Below, piece by piece: positions 8,527 through 16,526 of a stretch of 20,567 nt of DNA. The stretch is from a virus: the IMG/VR virus record IMGVR_UViG_3300027770_000308, positions 1 through 20,567 of that record; one strand, 5' to 3'. Numbering within the stretch: position 1 is the first letter of the stretch; each line of letters opens with the position of its first letter. A model generated the notes under the pieces. That model worked only from the letters and a program-made list of their open reading frames with translations, made no database searches and was not told where the DNA came from. The translations under genes were made by a program, and so were the position numbers.

Positions 8527-11500
8527 TAGTTGAACTTAACTTTTGAGATGAAAACATCACCTAAAGGTGATTCCTGTTCATCATCCCATGTTTTATTATT
8601 TGTGTTTTGGTTTTCAGTTGCCCCCAATCCTTTAATCAAAGCGATTTGACCTTCAGAGTTAGCATCATCAGTTGTATACGAGAAAAGTCGTTTTTTGGTT
8701 GGGTATGGAGTAAACTTCAAGAAGTTTTGTAACTTTTCTGTTTCCATATAAGTGATAAATTCTTTTGTTATTGTGTTTTCCTCAACAAATGCTGGTTTAG
8801 CAATTTGTTTCCAATATGCGTCAAACTCAGAATTTAATTTAACCCCATCCCATCCATTACCAATAAGTCCCGCATTATTAATTATATTACCAATCATTGC
8901 GGTTTTAAAGGTTTCATATTTTTTATCATCGACAACATCATCGGAAACAATCATATAAGTTCTTCTAAATTGAGTACTTTCAACATTACTAAATAATGGA
9001 GATTTACTAAACGGTACAAATATCTTTTCGTTATCAGGAAATTTATAATAATTATCAAAAACTAAAATACCTGTATATGAAACACTTTTAGATGTAAATG
9101 TTTGGTTAACATTTATAACTTTATTAAATTCGGTTATACCACTGTTGATTATTGCAATATCAAGTTTTAATTCCTCTAATGTATTTGTTGCACCTTGAGA
9201 ACTAACATCAACGTCAGGTGTTGGAGTTAAAACAAATGATGTAACATTACCATTTTTTTGTTGTGACCCATCAGTACCTTTACCACCGTTTCCTGGTTTA
9301 AAGTATGGAATTGTATTTGCTCTTGAAACATATTGAAGATATGATTGTTGGATGTTTACCATACTTTGAGTTATAGTTGTTACAGCGTTTTGATAACTTC
9401 CTTTTTTGTTTTTAACAAGACTAACATAATTTTCTTTAAGTTGTCTTATCACTTTAGGTGAAAAGTCTTTTTGGTTAGTGGTGGTTCCTTTCATGAATTG
9501 AATAAACCCATCATTTTCATCTTTAATGTCTGTAATTAATTCTTCAAAAATAACATCAATTCTTTTTTCGGTGTTATAAGGTTTACCAAATAATATTGTA
9601 TCTAAATTTTTAGTCTGCAAGAATTTACCATTAGAATAATTTCTTTCTAACATCCATTGTTGACGTAAAGCATTATTATATTGATTAACGGTTTCTTTGT
9701 TTTTATTAACAACATTTGTAAAATAAGTTTGAGTTTCAACCGCAAGCTTATCCATAAATTCTTGATACGCAATTGTACCTGTTTGTCCACTTTGAAGAAG
9801 TTCTGTTGTTATAATTGTACCAATTGTTGTTTCATTACTTAAAGCGTTATTAGGTGCTGCGTTATTAACTCCTGGAGGTCTAACATTACTTAACGCTGCA
9901 AATTGTAAAAAGTCTTTATCAAGTACTTGATAACTTGTATCAGTAACATCTGCCCTGTCATCATAAATTTCAGTATTTGCATAATAGTTGAACGTCAATG
10001 CGTTTTGTAATTTGTCAACAGATTCTTTTAATCCGCTACCACCAACAAAGTTAAACGACAGATTAATCTTCGCAATCATTGGTTGAACACCAATACCTTC
10101 AGGATTAATATCTAAATTTTCATACGCAATTGTTAAACTTGTTGGGATAATTTTAGTGTTATAAAAATCTCCAACTCTTAATATTAATACTGGAGGTGCT
10201 CCAAACGCTGTGTTTGTTGCATTATTATATTCCATTACATCCTTACCACCAATAGATTTAACCACAGGTATTGTATCACCAGGTCTCATACATTGTTGTA
10301 AGAATGTCAACCTTGTGTTAAGACCCTCAGGTGTCATTGAGTGAAATGCTGGTTGGAAGAATTTTAATTTATCTTTAAGGTTATCGTAAACCATAGGTGT
10401 TTCTTCCTTTATAACCTCAAAGTAATCACACTCCGATAATAATGACATTAAAACTCGTTTTGTAATATTATCTCTTGGTACCGTAACATCATTAACCGTT
10501 GTTTGAGTTTCAGTTGTTGTCACAACTTTACCTGTAACAGTTGTACTTGTTTGAGGTGCTTGTTGAGGTACGGGTTCTGGCTTTGGTGCGGTTAATGTTG
10601 AGTTAATACCTGATATGTATGCTCTTCTACAAGCCATTGCACTAGTTGTATAGATATCTTTTGAACCTGATTGTGTATCACCACCAACAGCGTTGACATC
10701 ATTGTCAGTACAATTAACCGTTGTTCCTGGCGATAAACCATCAATCGAATATGGAGCAGTAGTTGTTTTAGATTTTAATGGTTGTGAATTTGTATTTTCT
10801 CCAAATCCAGTACCACGAGTAACAATTAATCTTTTTTCTTTAACATAATTTGTGGTTGCAGGGTTTTCAGAAAAAAATCTAATAACAGAATTAATTCTTC
10901 TTTGGGCTAGTTCTTTATTGTAGGTCTCGGTTTGAGGAGCCGAACAACTTGAATCGATTGTAATTGTTATCGTACCTTGTTCACTATTTTTAATTTGTTC
11001 TGCAACATCAAGAGCAAATTGTTGAGCAATTTCATAATTTGAAGTAACAACAGTATTATAAAACTCATCCAACTGAACACCATTTGTTTTGCTCAAATAT
11101 GTTGGTTTTTCATCAATGTATTCGTCATACATTTCGGGATAGTTTGGAGATGTATTACGTTTTGGATAATCATTTGAGAAATAGAATCCTAGTTGTTTGT
11201 ATTTTTCAAAATATGAATTACTTCCTGGCGCTGGTGTGCTTGAGCTACTTGCTCCCGTACTACCATTACCCGCTCCACCACTTTGAGCTGTCTGAGGATA
11301 TGTTGTAATAGTACTAACCGCAAATTCCATCTGTTCTCTTGTGATTTCTTTAGAAGTAATCGCTTGTTGGATTTGAAATAAATCGTTTGGATTTATTGTA
11401 TAATATTTTTTAGCCAATTCATATAAATCATATTTTCTACATCCCGCAAAGAATGAGTCCAATATACTATCAATTCTTGGTTTGTTGGTTTCGTTAGCCA

Positions 11501-13604
11501 ACACTTTGTTAACAATAACATTTAATATTGACGGGTGGTCAACAACAATATCCCAAGTTAAACTACCAGTTCTACTTGTGTTTTTGTATGTGTAGATTGG
11601 TTCAGGTCTACCGATAAAATCACTTTGATTCCAATTTGCTTGAACTGACTCGTTAAAAACTAAATTATAAGGTGGGAACCACATAACTCTACCACCATTA
11701 GGACCTCTTTCACATATTGCCAAATCAGATACCGCCATACCAGGAGCGTTTGATGTTGCCCATGCCAAGTTTTCCAATGAGAACATGTATTTTTTAGCAT
11801 AACCATTATTCATAGTCCCAATAATGTTGGTCGAGTCTTGTCCACCTTCTTGTTTGTTTGGAGCTATGTTAAGATTATATGTCTTATCTAATACCGAATA
11901 AGAAAATCTTCTTCCTTCAGTTGTAATACCGTTAGTTTTTTGAAGGTCATTATATTGAAGATATGGAATATCTTTGGCAAACACCCTACAATACTCAGTA
12001 CCAACTTCCTGTCCAATTTCCCCAACATAAGTTAATACCCTTGAACCCTTTGTCATTTCTTTGTATCCATCGTTGAATACTTTACTGACTTGGTCCATCG
12101 CATTACCAACGTGTTGTAATCTTTTACCACCTTGTGGTTGGCTATCAATAATTCTTTGTGTCTTATCAAGTATAGAACCTTCTTTAAACGTTCTTTCTGT
12201 GGACTCTGTTGAGTTATAAGATGATGGTTTAAAGTCTTGGTCTTGGTCATATATTGCACCACCAATACCTACCTTTTTACCAGCATTACCTTTGTACTTT
12301 GGAGACACCCATGTGAATCCACCTTCAATACCACCACCATTACTATAAGTCGGACCGTTAGCACCCAAACGAATTTCCTTACTTGGACCTTCATATAACT
12401 CAGCTAACTCAGAAGGACCATAAACGGGGTCTTGTTGTTCATTACCAAACGCATCTGACGGTAATGCTCCCGATGGTGAGAATACTCTTGATGGGTCAGA
12501 AGATGTACTACCAACATAAAAGTTAGAGTTGTTGGTATTAGTCCCAACAATCGCTCCACCCAATCTATCTATTAAAGTTCTATCGTAGTTTGGCTTATAC
12601 TTGTTGTAGTTAATATTTTTAAATAAAATGGATTTTTGACCTTGACCTGTATTTTCGTAGAATATTTGAGTTCCTGTTTTATTAGCACCTAATAAATTAC
12701 TAATAAAATTTCCACCAGCGGCAATTGGATTGGCTAATAATGATTGTTGAAGTGTTGTTGGTTGTGGTGGATTGATACTTGTATCGAAATAAGAACCAGG
12801 AATTGTTGAGAATGGTAAAGTACTACCCGCTAAACTAAGAGCAAAATTGGCTGCAGCCCCTAACACATTCGAAGGTACCGTAATATTGTAGTTTGGTTCA
12901 ATTAAAGGAACCCTACCCGTTAAAATATTAACAAGGTTGGTACTACTATTAACGTTTAAGATATTTGCCCTACCAACAGTTTGTCTTATTAACTCCCTAC
13001 CGATACGGTCTTGGAACTCTTTCTTTAAAGTTTTTGCCCCCAATCGAGCTATGAATGAGTCATCACTTAATAAACCATTACTACCTTGTGGGTCAGGATT
13101 TAATAAAATAGATACAGGTGGATAAGATGATGGATTAAATCTAGGATATGGTTGACCGTTTGGTGGTCTATCTTGGTCGGGTGTTACAATTTCTAAAGTA
13201 GAAACCGCTTCACCAGCATCAAAGTTATTATTACTTGAATAGGCATTTAATGGTCTCCATAGTTGAGTTGCCGCAAATCCCGTGTCCACAATATGAGCGT
13301 CCTGTTGACCAGGACCATATTCACCTTGATTTGAAATAGTGTTTAAATTACCTGTAAGGTCAGGTGCTTGGTAGTATCCACCCTGATTTCCGTATCTGTT
13401 AAGTGGATAAAATTGTGAATTGGCAATGTATGGAGTATCAATTAGATAATCAGGACTATCAACAGGTGTTAAATCTCTTTGTATTACCTCAAAAGTTATT
13501 GGTGGGGTAGCAGGGGTAGGTGATTTAGCATATGGTACTAAATTTCGAACGATTAGTTTTTTTCTAAATCCTTCGGTACTAATATAATCTAACGGACTAC
13601 CCAT
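8526..13604 (-). CDS. Large baseplate structural protein (1692 aa) with embedded OmpA-like domain
   Basis: ATG at 13604, TAA at 8526; intact. The N-terminal ~530 residues are Gly/Asn/Pro/Ser-rich and poorly structured. Around 630-705 comes a conserved-looking block with WFPPYNLVFNESVQANWNQS, FIGRPEPIYTYKNTSRTGSL and DIVVDHPS, a pattern I associate with tail-tube-like or baseplate proteins. After a Gly/Ser linker, about 785-995 has the elements of an OmpA-like domain: LGFYFSNDYP, a helix, ITITIDSSCSAP, YNKELAQRRINSVIRFF, VTRGTGFGEN and a closing ACRRAYISG. A Pro/Thr linker follows, then a second structural block at about 1085-1200 (HSMTPEGLNTRLTFLQQC, VLILRVGDFYNTKIIP, NPEGIGVQPMIAKINLSF) and a helical C-terminal region. 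The gene lies between the tape measure and the coupled LysM-like gene. It is therefore most likely a baseplate or hub component that may touch the cell wall. The OmpA call is good; the precise baseplate position is unknown. Confidence 0.7.
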   Translation of the reverse strand: MGSPLDYISTEGFRKKLIVRNLVPYAKSPTPATPPITFEVIQRDLTPVDSPDYLIDTPYIANSQFYPLNRYGNQGGYYQAPDLTGNLNTISNQGEYGPGQQDAHIVDTGFAATQLWRPLNAYSSNNNFDAGEAVSTLEIVTPDQDRPPNGQPYPRFNPSSYPPVSILLNPDPQGSNGLLSDDSFIARLGAKTLKKEFQDRIGRELIRQTVGRANILNVNSSTNLVNILTGRVPLIEPNYNITVPSNVLGAAANFALSLAGSTLPFSTIPGSYFDTSINPPQPTTLQQSLLANPIAAGGNFISNLLGANKTGTQIFYENTGQGQKSILFKNINYNKYKPNYDRTLIDRLGGAIVGTNTNNSNFYVGSTSSDPSRVFSPSGALPSDAFGNEQQDPVYGPSELAELYEGPSKEIRLGANGPTYSNGGGIEGGFTWVSPKYKGNAGKKVGIGGAIYDQDQDFKPSSYNSTESTERTFKEGSILDKTQRIIDSQPQGGKRLQHVGNAMDQVSKVFNDGYKEMTKGSRVLTYVGEIGQEVGTEYCRVFAKDIPYLQYNDLQKTNGITTEGRRFSYSVLDKTYNLNIAPNKQEGGQDSTNIIGTMNNGYAKKYMFSLENLAWATSNAPGMAVSDLAICERGPNGGRVMWFPPYNLVFNESVQANWNQSDFIGRPEPIYTYKNTSRTGSLTWDIVVDHPSILNVIVNKVLANETNKPRIDSILDSFFAGCRKYDLYELAKKYYTINPNDLFQIQQAITSKEITREQMEFAVSTITTYPQTAQSGGAGNGSTGASSSSTPAPGSNSYFEKYKQLGFYFSNDYPKRNTSPNYPEMYDEYIDEKPTYLSKTNGVQLDEFYNTVVTSNYEIAQQFALDVAEQIKNSEQGTITITIDSSCSAPQTETYNKELAQRRINSVIRFFSENPATTNYVKEKRLIVTRGTGFGENTNSQPLKSKTTTAPYSIDGLSPGTTVNCTDNDVNAVGGDTQSGSKDIYTTSAMACRRAYISGINSTLTAPKPEPVPQQAPQTSTTVTGKVVTTTETQTTVNDVTVPRDNITKRVLMSLLSECDYFEVIKEETPMVYDNLKDKLKFFQPAFHSMTPEGLNTRLTFLQQCMRPGDTIPVVKSIGGKDVMEYNNATNTAFGAPPVLILRVGDFYNTKIIPTSLTIAYENLDINPEGIGVQPMIAKINLSFNFVGGSGLKESVDKLQNALTFNYYANTEIYDDRADVTDTSYQVLDKDFLQFAALSNVRPPGVNNAAPNNALSNETTIGTIITTELLQSGQTGTIAYQEFMDKLAVETQTYFTNVVNKNKETVNQYNNALRQQWMLERNYSNGKFLQTKNLDTILFGKPYNTEKRIDVIFEELITDIKDENDGFIQFMKGTTTNQKDFSPKVIRQLKENYVSLVKNKKGSYQNAVTTITQSMVNIQQSYLQYVSRANTIPYFKPGNGGKGTDGSQQKNGNVTSFVLTPTPDVDVSSQGATNTLEELKLDIAIINSGITEFNKVINVNQTFTSKSVSYTGILVFDNYYKFPDNEKIFVPFSKSPLFSNVESTQFRRTYMIVSDDVVDDKKYETFKTAMIGNIINNAGLIGNGWDGVKLNSEFDAYWKQIAKPAFVEENTITKEFITYMETEKLQNFLKFTPYPTKKRLFSYTTDDANSEGQIALIKGLGATENQNTNNKTWDDEQESPLGDVFISKVKFN

Positions 13605-13617
13605 TTATATCTTTAAC

Positions 13618-13625
13618 AATAAATA
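13618..13625. promoter_or_regulatory. AATAAATA octamer before the 1692-residue gene
   Basis: The 42-nt gap between the tape-measure stop and this ATG holds AATAAATA on the plus strand (TATTTATT in the coding direction), one base off the TATAAATA seen in other gaps. The same gap has a short direct repeat in the coding direction, CCTATT-CGA-CCTATT. It may be a member of the shared intergenic motif; the evidence is weak. Confidence 0.25.
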
Positions 13626-13646
13626 GGTCGAATAGGATTTTTTTTA

Positions 13647-15527
13647 TCATTTACCATAACTAACAACACTTTGATTTTTATTCGCAACCTTCGATTCAGA
13701 TAATTTAACAATATATTGTTTAAACTCCTCACTATTAAAAGCTGCGTTCAATTGTTGTTGATTTAATGTTGTACCAGGAGGTAAATCAAACTTAAATGTT
13801 ATTGTACCACCAACATCAACTTTACTACTACTATTATCGGTTTTTGAATCATTGGATGATGCCTTTTTAACCGCCGAATAATCCTCAGAAGTTCTTCCTC
13901 CAAAAACAGATGATGAGGCGGATTTAGACTCAAGAGCGTCTTTAGTTTTTTGTAATAGGTCTTTATTTGAACTTTTTTCATTTCCAGTCGCCCCTAAAAT
14001 ATCTTTGGCAACATTTTTAAATCCTGTTTCAATTGCACTAGTTCCTGTTATTTTTTGACTTGCGTCAACCATAATATCCTTTAACGCCTTAAGTCCATCT
14101 TTACCCAAAGCATTTGCGTCGCTAATAAGAACATCTTCAAGACTTTTTATTTGTTTTGCAAAATCATCAGCACTCAGTTTTTTAGCATCTTTTGCTAAAA
14201 ACAAATCTTTCATTACCTCGACAGCACTATTAACCTTACCAATAACTTTAGAACTTTCAGGAATTGCACTGTCAACAGAACTTGTTACTGCTTTGATTAC
14301 ATTACCCGCACCTACAACATTGCCCCTAACCACGGAACTACCCGCAACACCATAAGACCCTTTAGCCGCAGCTCCTTTAAGAGATGCGTCAATATCTTTT
14401 AACACATCTAATTGACTTTTTTGAATCTGTTCTAATGTTTGAGCCTCTCCTTTTTGTCTTTTTAACTCAAGGAGTTGTTCATTACTAATTTCACTTAATT
14501 TGATATCATCAATCTTACCTGTTTCGTCATTCTTAAGTTGAACAATGTATTCACCATCCTTCATTGTTGCCATGTTCGCTAACAATTCTTTATCTTCAGG
14601 TTTTTCAAAATTGATACTTGGACTAATGGTTGAAAGTCTTTTATCTAAATCGGCAGCGGCTAACGCAGTTTTTGAAAGTTCTGCGGCAGAAATACCCGTC
14701 ACGTCTGCCATTTCTTTTAACATTAAGATACCTTGAGGGTTTATCTTAAATGATTTTGTTTTTTCGTCAAATTCTGTGTATTGTTTTGTGGCTTTAATAA
14801 TACTATCTTGTAAAGCTCCTGGGTCATTAATTGATTGATTCATTAACGCGAATGGGTCAGATAAATTACCAATTGATATTCCTAATCTTTGGAATCCTGC
14901 AGCGGCTTCAATAGCCTTCTCAGGAGTCATTACATTATTTGCAAAATTCGCGGTGTTTTGCATATCAAACCTTAACATTGATGCTTGAGCTGCCATTTTT
15001 GTTAAACCTTGAACTCCGTTAGTAAAGTTGAATTGGTTCATCAGTTTCATGTTAGTAGCAACATCGGACATAACATCCTTAGCGTTTAAACCAACACTTT
15101 GAATATAAGCAATAGAACCCTCTAAATTTGTTCCAATTTGAGATGTTTCAATACCAACTTCGGCAAAATTTTCAACTAAAGTTTTAGAAGTAATATCTAA
15201 TATTTCTGACGCAGCATATAACTTACTTACTTGTTCTTCAGTTGCTAAAACATTTCTTCTTGAACCTTCAGCGATTTTGTTCATTGTATTACCAACGTCT
15301 GAAATCTTACCACCCAAAGTTAGGACACCAGAAGCCGCCTTTGCAACCGCATCGGACATTTCGTTCATTCGGCTTCTACCCTGTAAGAACGAGTTGTTAA
15401 GATTTTCTGACTGCTGATACATCTCAGCAATCGCTTCAAGAATTAAATCGGCTGGTTTTGATAAACTATTCAGAGTTTTCTCAAGGTCATTAACACTACC
15501 TACATCATCTAAATTATTTTCTGCCAT
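13647..15527 (-). CDS. Tail tape measure protein (626 aa)
   Basis: ATG at 15527, TGA at 13647. The protein is almost wholly alpha-helical and rich in Ala, Lys, Ser and Leu, without a signal peptide. Helical heptad-like stretches run from about residue 10 to 300, for example DLEKTLNSLSKPADLILEAI and DAVAKAASGVLTLGGKISDV. A second helical part at about 370-530 includes a Gly/Ala/Val segment near 395-425, and a Ser/Lys-rich low-complexity tail precedes a short beta-like end (GTITFKFDLPPG). Composition, length and position directly after tube and assembly chaperone all fit a tape measure. T4 gp29 has about 590 residues; with the usual ~0.15 nm per residue this one would specify a tail of roughly 90-95 nm, which is inference. 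No peptidase or lysozyme motif was seen in it. Confidence 0.75.
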   Translation of the reverse strand: MAENNLDDVGSVNDLEKTLNSLSKPADLILEAIAEMYQQSENLNNSFLQGRSRMNEMSDAVAKAASGVLTLGGKISDVGNTMNKIAEGSRRNVLATEEQVSKLYAASEILDITSKTLVENFAEVGIETSQIGTNLEGSIAYIQSVGLNAKDVMSDVATNMKLMNQFNFTNGVQGLTKMAAQASMLRFDMQNTANFANNVMTPEKAIEAAAGFQRLGISIGNLSDPFALMNQSINDPGALQDSIIKATKQYTEFDEKTKSFKINPQGILMLKEMADVTGISAAELSKTALAAADLDKRLSTISPSINFEKPEDKELLANMATMKDGEYIVQLKNDETGKIDDIKLSEISNEQLLELKRQKGEAQTLEQIQKSQLDVLKDIDASLKGAAAKGSYGVAGSSVVRGNVVGAGNVIKAVTSSVDSAIPESSKVIGKVNSAVEVMKDLFLAKDAKKLSADDFAKQIKSLEDVLISDANALGKDGLKALKDIMVDASQKITGTSAIETGFKNVAKDILGATGNEKSSNKDLLQKTKDALESKSASSSVFGGRTSEDYSAVKKASSNDSKTDNSSSKVDVGGTITFKFDLPPGTTLNQQQLNAAFNSEEFKQYIVKLSESKVANKNQSVVSYGK

Positions 15528-15539
15528 AACAATTTTTTA

Positions 15540-15554
15540 GTTTCTATATAAATA
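15540..15554 (-). promoter_or_regulatory. Second copy of the 15-mer before the tape-measure gene
   Basis: TATTTATATAGAAAC in the coding direction, identical to the copy at 819-833, ends 12 nt before the tape-measure ATG and follows a hairpin. The plus-strand reading contains TATAAATA at 15547-15554. Two identical 15-mers more than 14 kb apart, both immediately before a start codon, suggest a shared promoter or translation signal. Confidence 0.4.
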
Positions 15555-15557
15555 GAA

Positions 15558-15581
15558 GAAGGACTAATTTTTTAGTCCTTC
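15558..15581 (-). terminator. Hairpin after the overlapping chaperone frame (terminator or attenuator candidate)
   Basis: A perfect 10-bp inverted repeat, GAAGGACTAA / TTAGTCCTTC on the plus strand, encloses a 4-nt loop. In the coding direction its 5' arm contains the TAA stop of the 59-codon frame, and it is followed by CTTCTATTTATATAG, which is T-rich but lacks a clean T run. It separates the chaperone unit from the tape-measure leader. Confidence 0.5.
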
Positions 15582-15751
15582 CTATTATCTTCAATCCATT
15601 TATCCAGTAAATATTTTCTAACAAACAATGGCATCCGTTCAAAATCTTGATAAGAAATTTTCATTAATGTTGTCAGATAGTAAAATTCGTCTATCTGAGT
15701 TTTTCTATAATCAGAAGAAAGGGCGAAAAAAGTCAGCCCCAAACCCAACAT
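15572..15751 (-). CDS. 59-codon frame overlapping the chaperone gene in +1: likely frameshift extension (gpT-like)
   Basis: In the +1 frame relative to the 247-residue gene, the sequence is open from ATG 15751 (just after an in-frame TGA) to TAA 15572, overlapping the upstream gene by 41 nt and continuing 139 nt past its stop. Past that stop it encodes DYRKTQIDEFYYL, ISYQDFERMPLFVRK and YLLDKWIEDNRKD, a charged, amphipathic helical sequence that looks like genuine protein. It occupies the slot between tube and tape measure where many phages make a chaperone and a frameshifted longer form (lambda gpG/gpGT). A +1 slip at TTT TTT CGC (15731-15723) would fuse 243 residues of the chaperone to 50 of this frame, giving 293. 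Alternatives: a separate small protein reinitiated from ATG 15751 or from ATG 15664 (30 aa). No SD precedes either ATG. Confidence 0.6.
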   Translation of the reverse strand: MLGLGLTFFALSSDYRKTQIDEFYYLTTLMKISYQDFERMPLFVRKYLLDKWIEDNRKD

Positions 15752-16454
15752 TCACTGTTAGTTTTTCTCCTGACGGGGCTATAATTGTTTTAGTCATATC
15801 CAATCTTGGTTCGTTTTCATTCATAAAATTTCTTATGAATTTTGAGTCAGAGATTGGTAGTGACTCAACGAATTTTGCAATCATAGCTTTGTCGGTTGAA
15901 CCATCAACTTCAATAATTTCTTTTTGCATTCTCCATGTAATTCTAGGGACAACTCTACCTTGTGGATATGAGTCCGCCATTTTACCAATTTCCATAATTT
16001 CACCATAACTTAATGGTTTCAATTTAATCGTTGATTGAGATTTTGGTAATAGAACTTTAAATGAACCATCCGTGTCGGGATGTTGTCCGTTAATAATACT
16101 TAATTGGTCTAGTAATATCGTTGGACTAAACGGTTTTTTATTTGAGGGGTCTACAAGATTTAATGTAATTTCTGGACCAAATCCAGTGTTTCTTAAGAAG
16201 ATTAGAATTGCTTCAACATCCCCCTCAAGTAAATCTTCAACCTTAACATCTGGCTCATAGATTTTTGCCCTTAATAAATTCATCGTTAAATCGTTTCCCC
16301 CACCCATCAGAATGTTTTCATCCGACGCAGTTAGATAACCAACTTTAATTGATTTCTTTTTGTTTTTATAAAAAATACCTTGTGATGGTAATTGTACCAC
16401 ATCGTGTGGTAGTGTGAAATTGTCTTGACCGTGGTCTCTTGATTGATTGTCCAT
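15711..16454 (-). CDS. gp26-like baseplate/tail assembly chaperone (T4_baseplate family)
   Basis: ATG at 16454, TGA at 15711; 247 residues, soluble, no signal peptide. The N-terminal part has VVQLPSQGIFYKNKKKSIKV then GYLTASDENIL (about 20-50), the pattern 'LPSxGxFY...LTxxDExIL' that I associate with T4 gp26-like base plate proteins. The middle has KVEDLLEGDVEAILIFLRNTGFG (written here in pieces: KVEDLLEGD, VEAILIFLRN). The C-terminal end has FVESLPISDSKFIRNF, then APSGEKLTVNVGFGADFFRP and a final FF. T4 gp26 is about 208 residues, so the length fits. The gene lies between tube and tape measure, the usual tail assembly chaperone position, so it probably keeps tape measure or hub parts competent during assembly. 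A hairpin ends 9 nt before its ATG. Its 3' end overlaps a second frame in +1, discussed separately. Confidence 0.65.
   Translation of the reverse strand: MDNQSRDHGQDNFTLPHDVVQLPSQGIFYKNKKKSIKVGYLTASDENILMGGGNDLTMNLLRAKIYEPDVKVEDLLEGDVEAILIFLRNTGFGPEITLNLVDPSNKKPFSPTILLDQLSIINGQHPDTDGSFKVLLPKSQSTIKLKPLSYGEIMEIGKMADSYPQGRVVPRITWRMQKEIIEVDGSTDKAMIAKFVESLPISDSKFIRNFMNENEPRLDMTKTIIAPSGEKLTVNVGFGADFFRPFF
15723..15731 (-). other. Candidate +1 ribosomal frameshift site (TTT TTT CGC)
   Basis: In frame 0 the chaperone reads GAC TTT TTT CGC CCT. A Phe-tRNA (anticodon GAA) on the second TTT can move forward by one base and pair fully with TTC, while the A-site CGC, likely a scarce Arg codon at this base composition, favours a pause. 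The next codon is then GCC and the +1 frame runs on to 15572. The site falls inside the 41-nt window where both frames are open. The TTC TGA stop context at 15716-15711 is a weaker alternative because the shifted pairing is poor. Confidence 0.4.
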
Positions 16455-16463
16455 ATATAAAAA

Positions 16464-16493
16464 TAACCGTAAAGTTTATTAGCTTTACGGTTA
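16464..16493 (-). terminator. Intrinsic-terminator-like hairpin between tube and chaperone
   Basis: A perfect 11-bp inverted repeat, TAACCGTAAAG / CTTTACGGTTA, flanks an 8-nt loop. In the coding direction it is followed directly by TTTTTATATATGG, giving a five-T run. It lies 34 nt after the tube stop and ends 9 nt before the chaperone ATG. This would let tube mRNA be abundant and chaperone mRNA scarce by partial read-through. Confidence 0.65.
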
Positions 16494-16526
16494 AATATAA
16501 GTGAGTGTAATTTTATGTAAAGTGAA

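Noticed and set aside
13605-13646. Terminator between tape measure and the 1692-residue gene
   Set aside because: Only a direct repeat (CCTATT twice) and an A run are visible in the coding direction; no convincing stem is present.
15726-15731. Classic -1 slippery frameshift on the T6 run of the chaperone gene
   Set aside because: The extension frame is +1 (equivalently -2) relative to the chaperone frame; a -1 shift would not enter it.
15628-16008. Plus-strand 126-codon open frame
   Set aside because: It is antisense to the gp26-like gene and the +1 frame, has no leader, and shows no recognisable domain.
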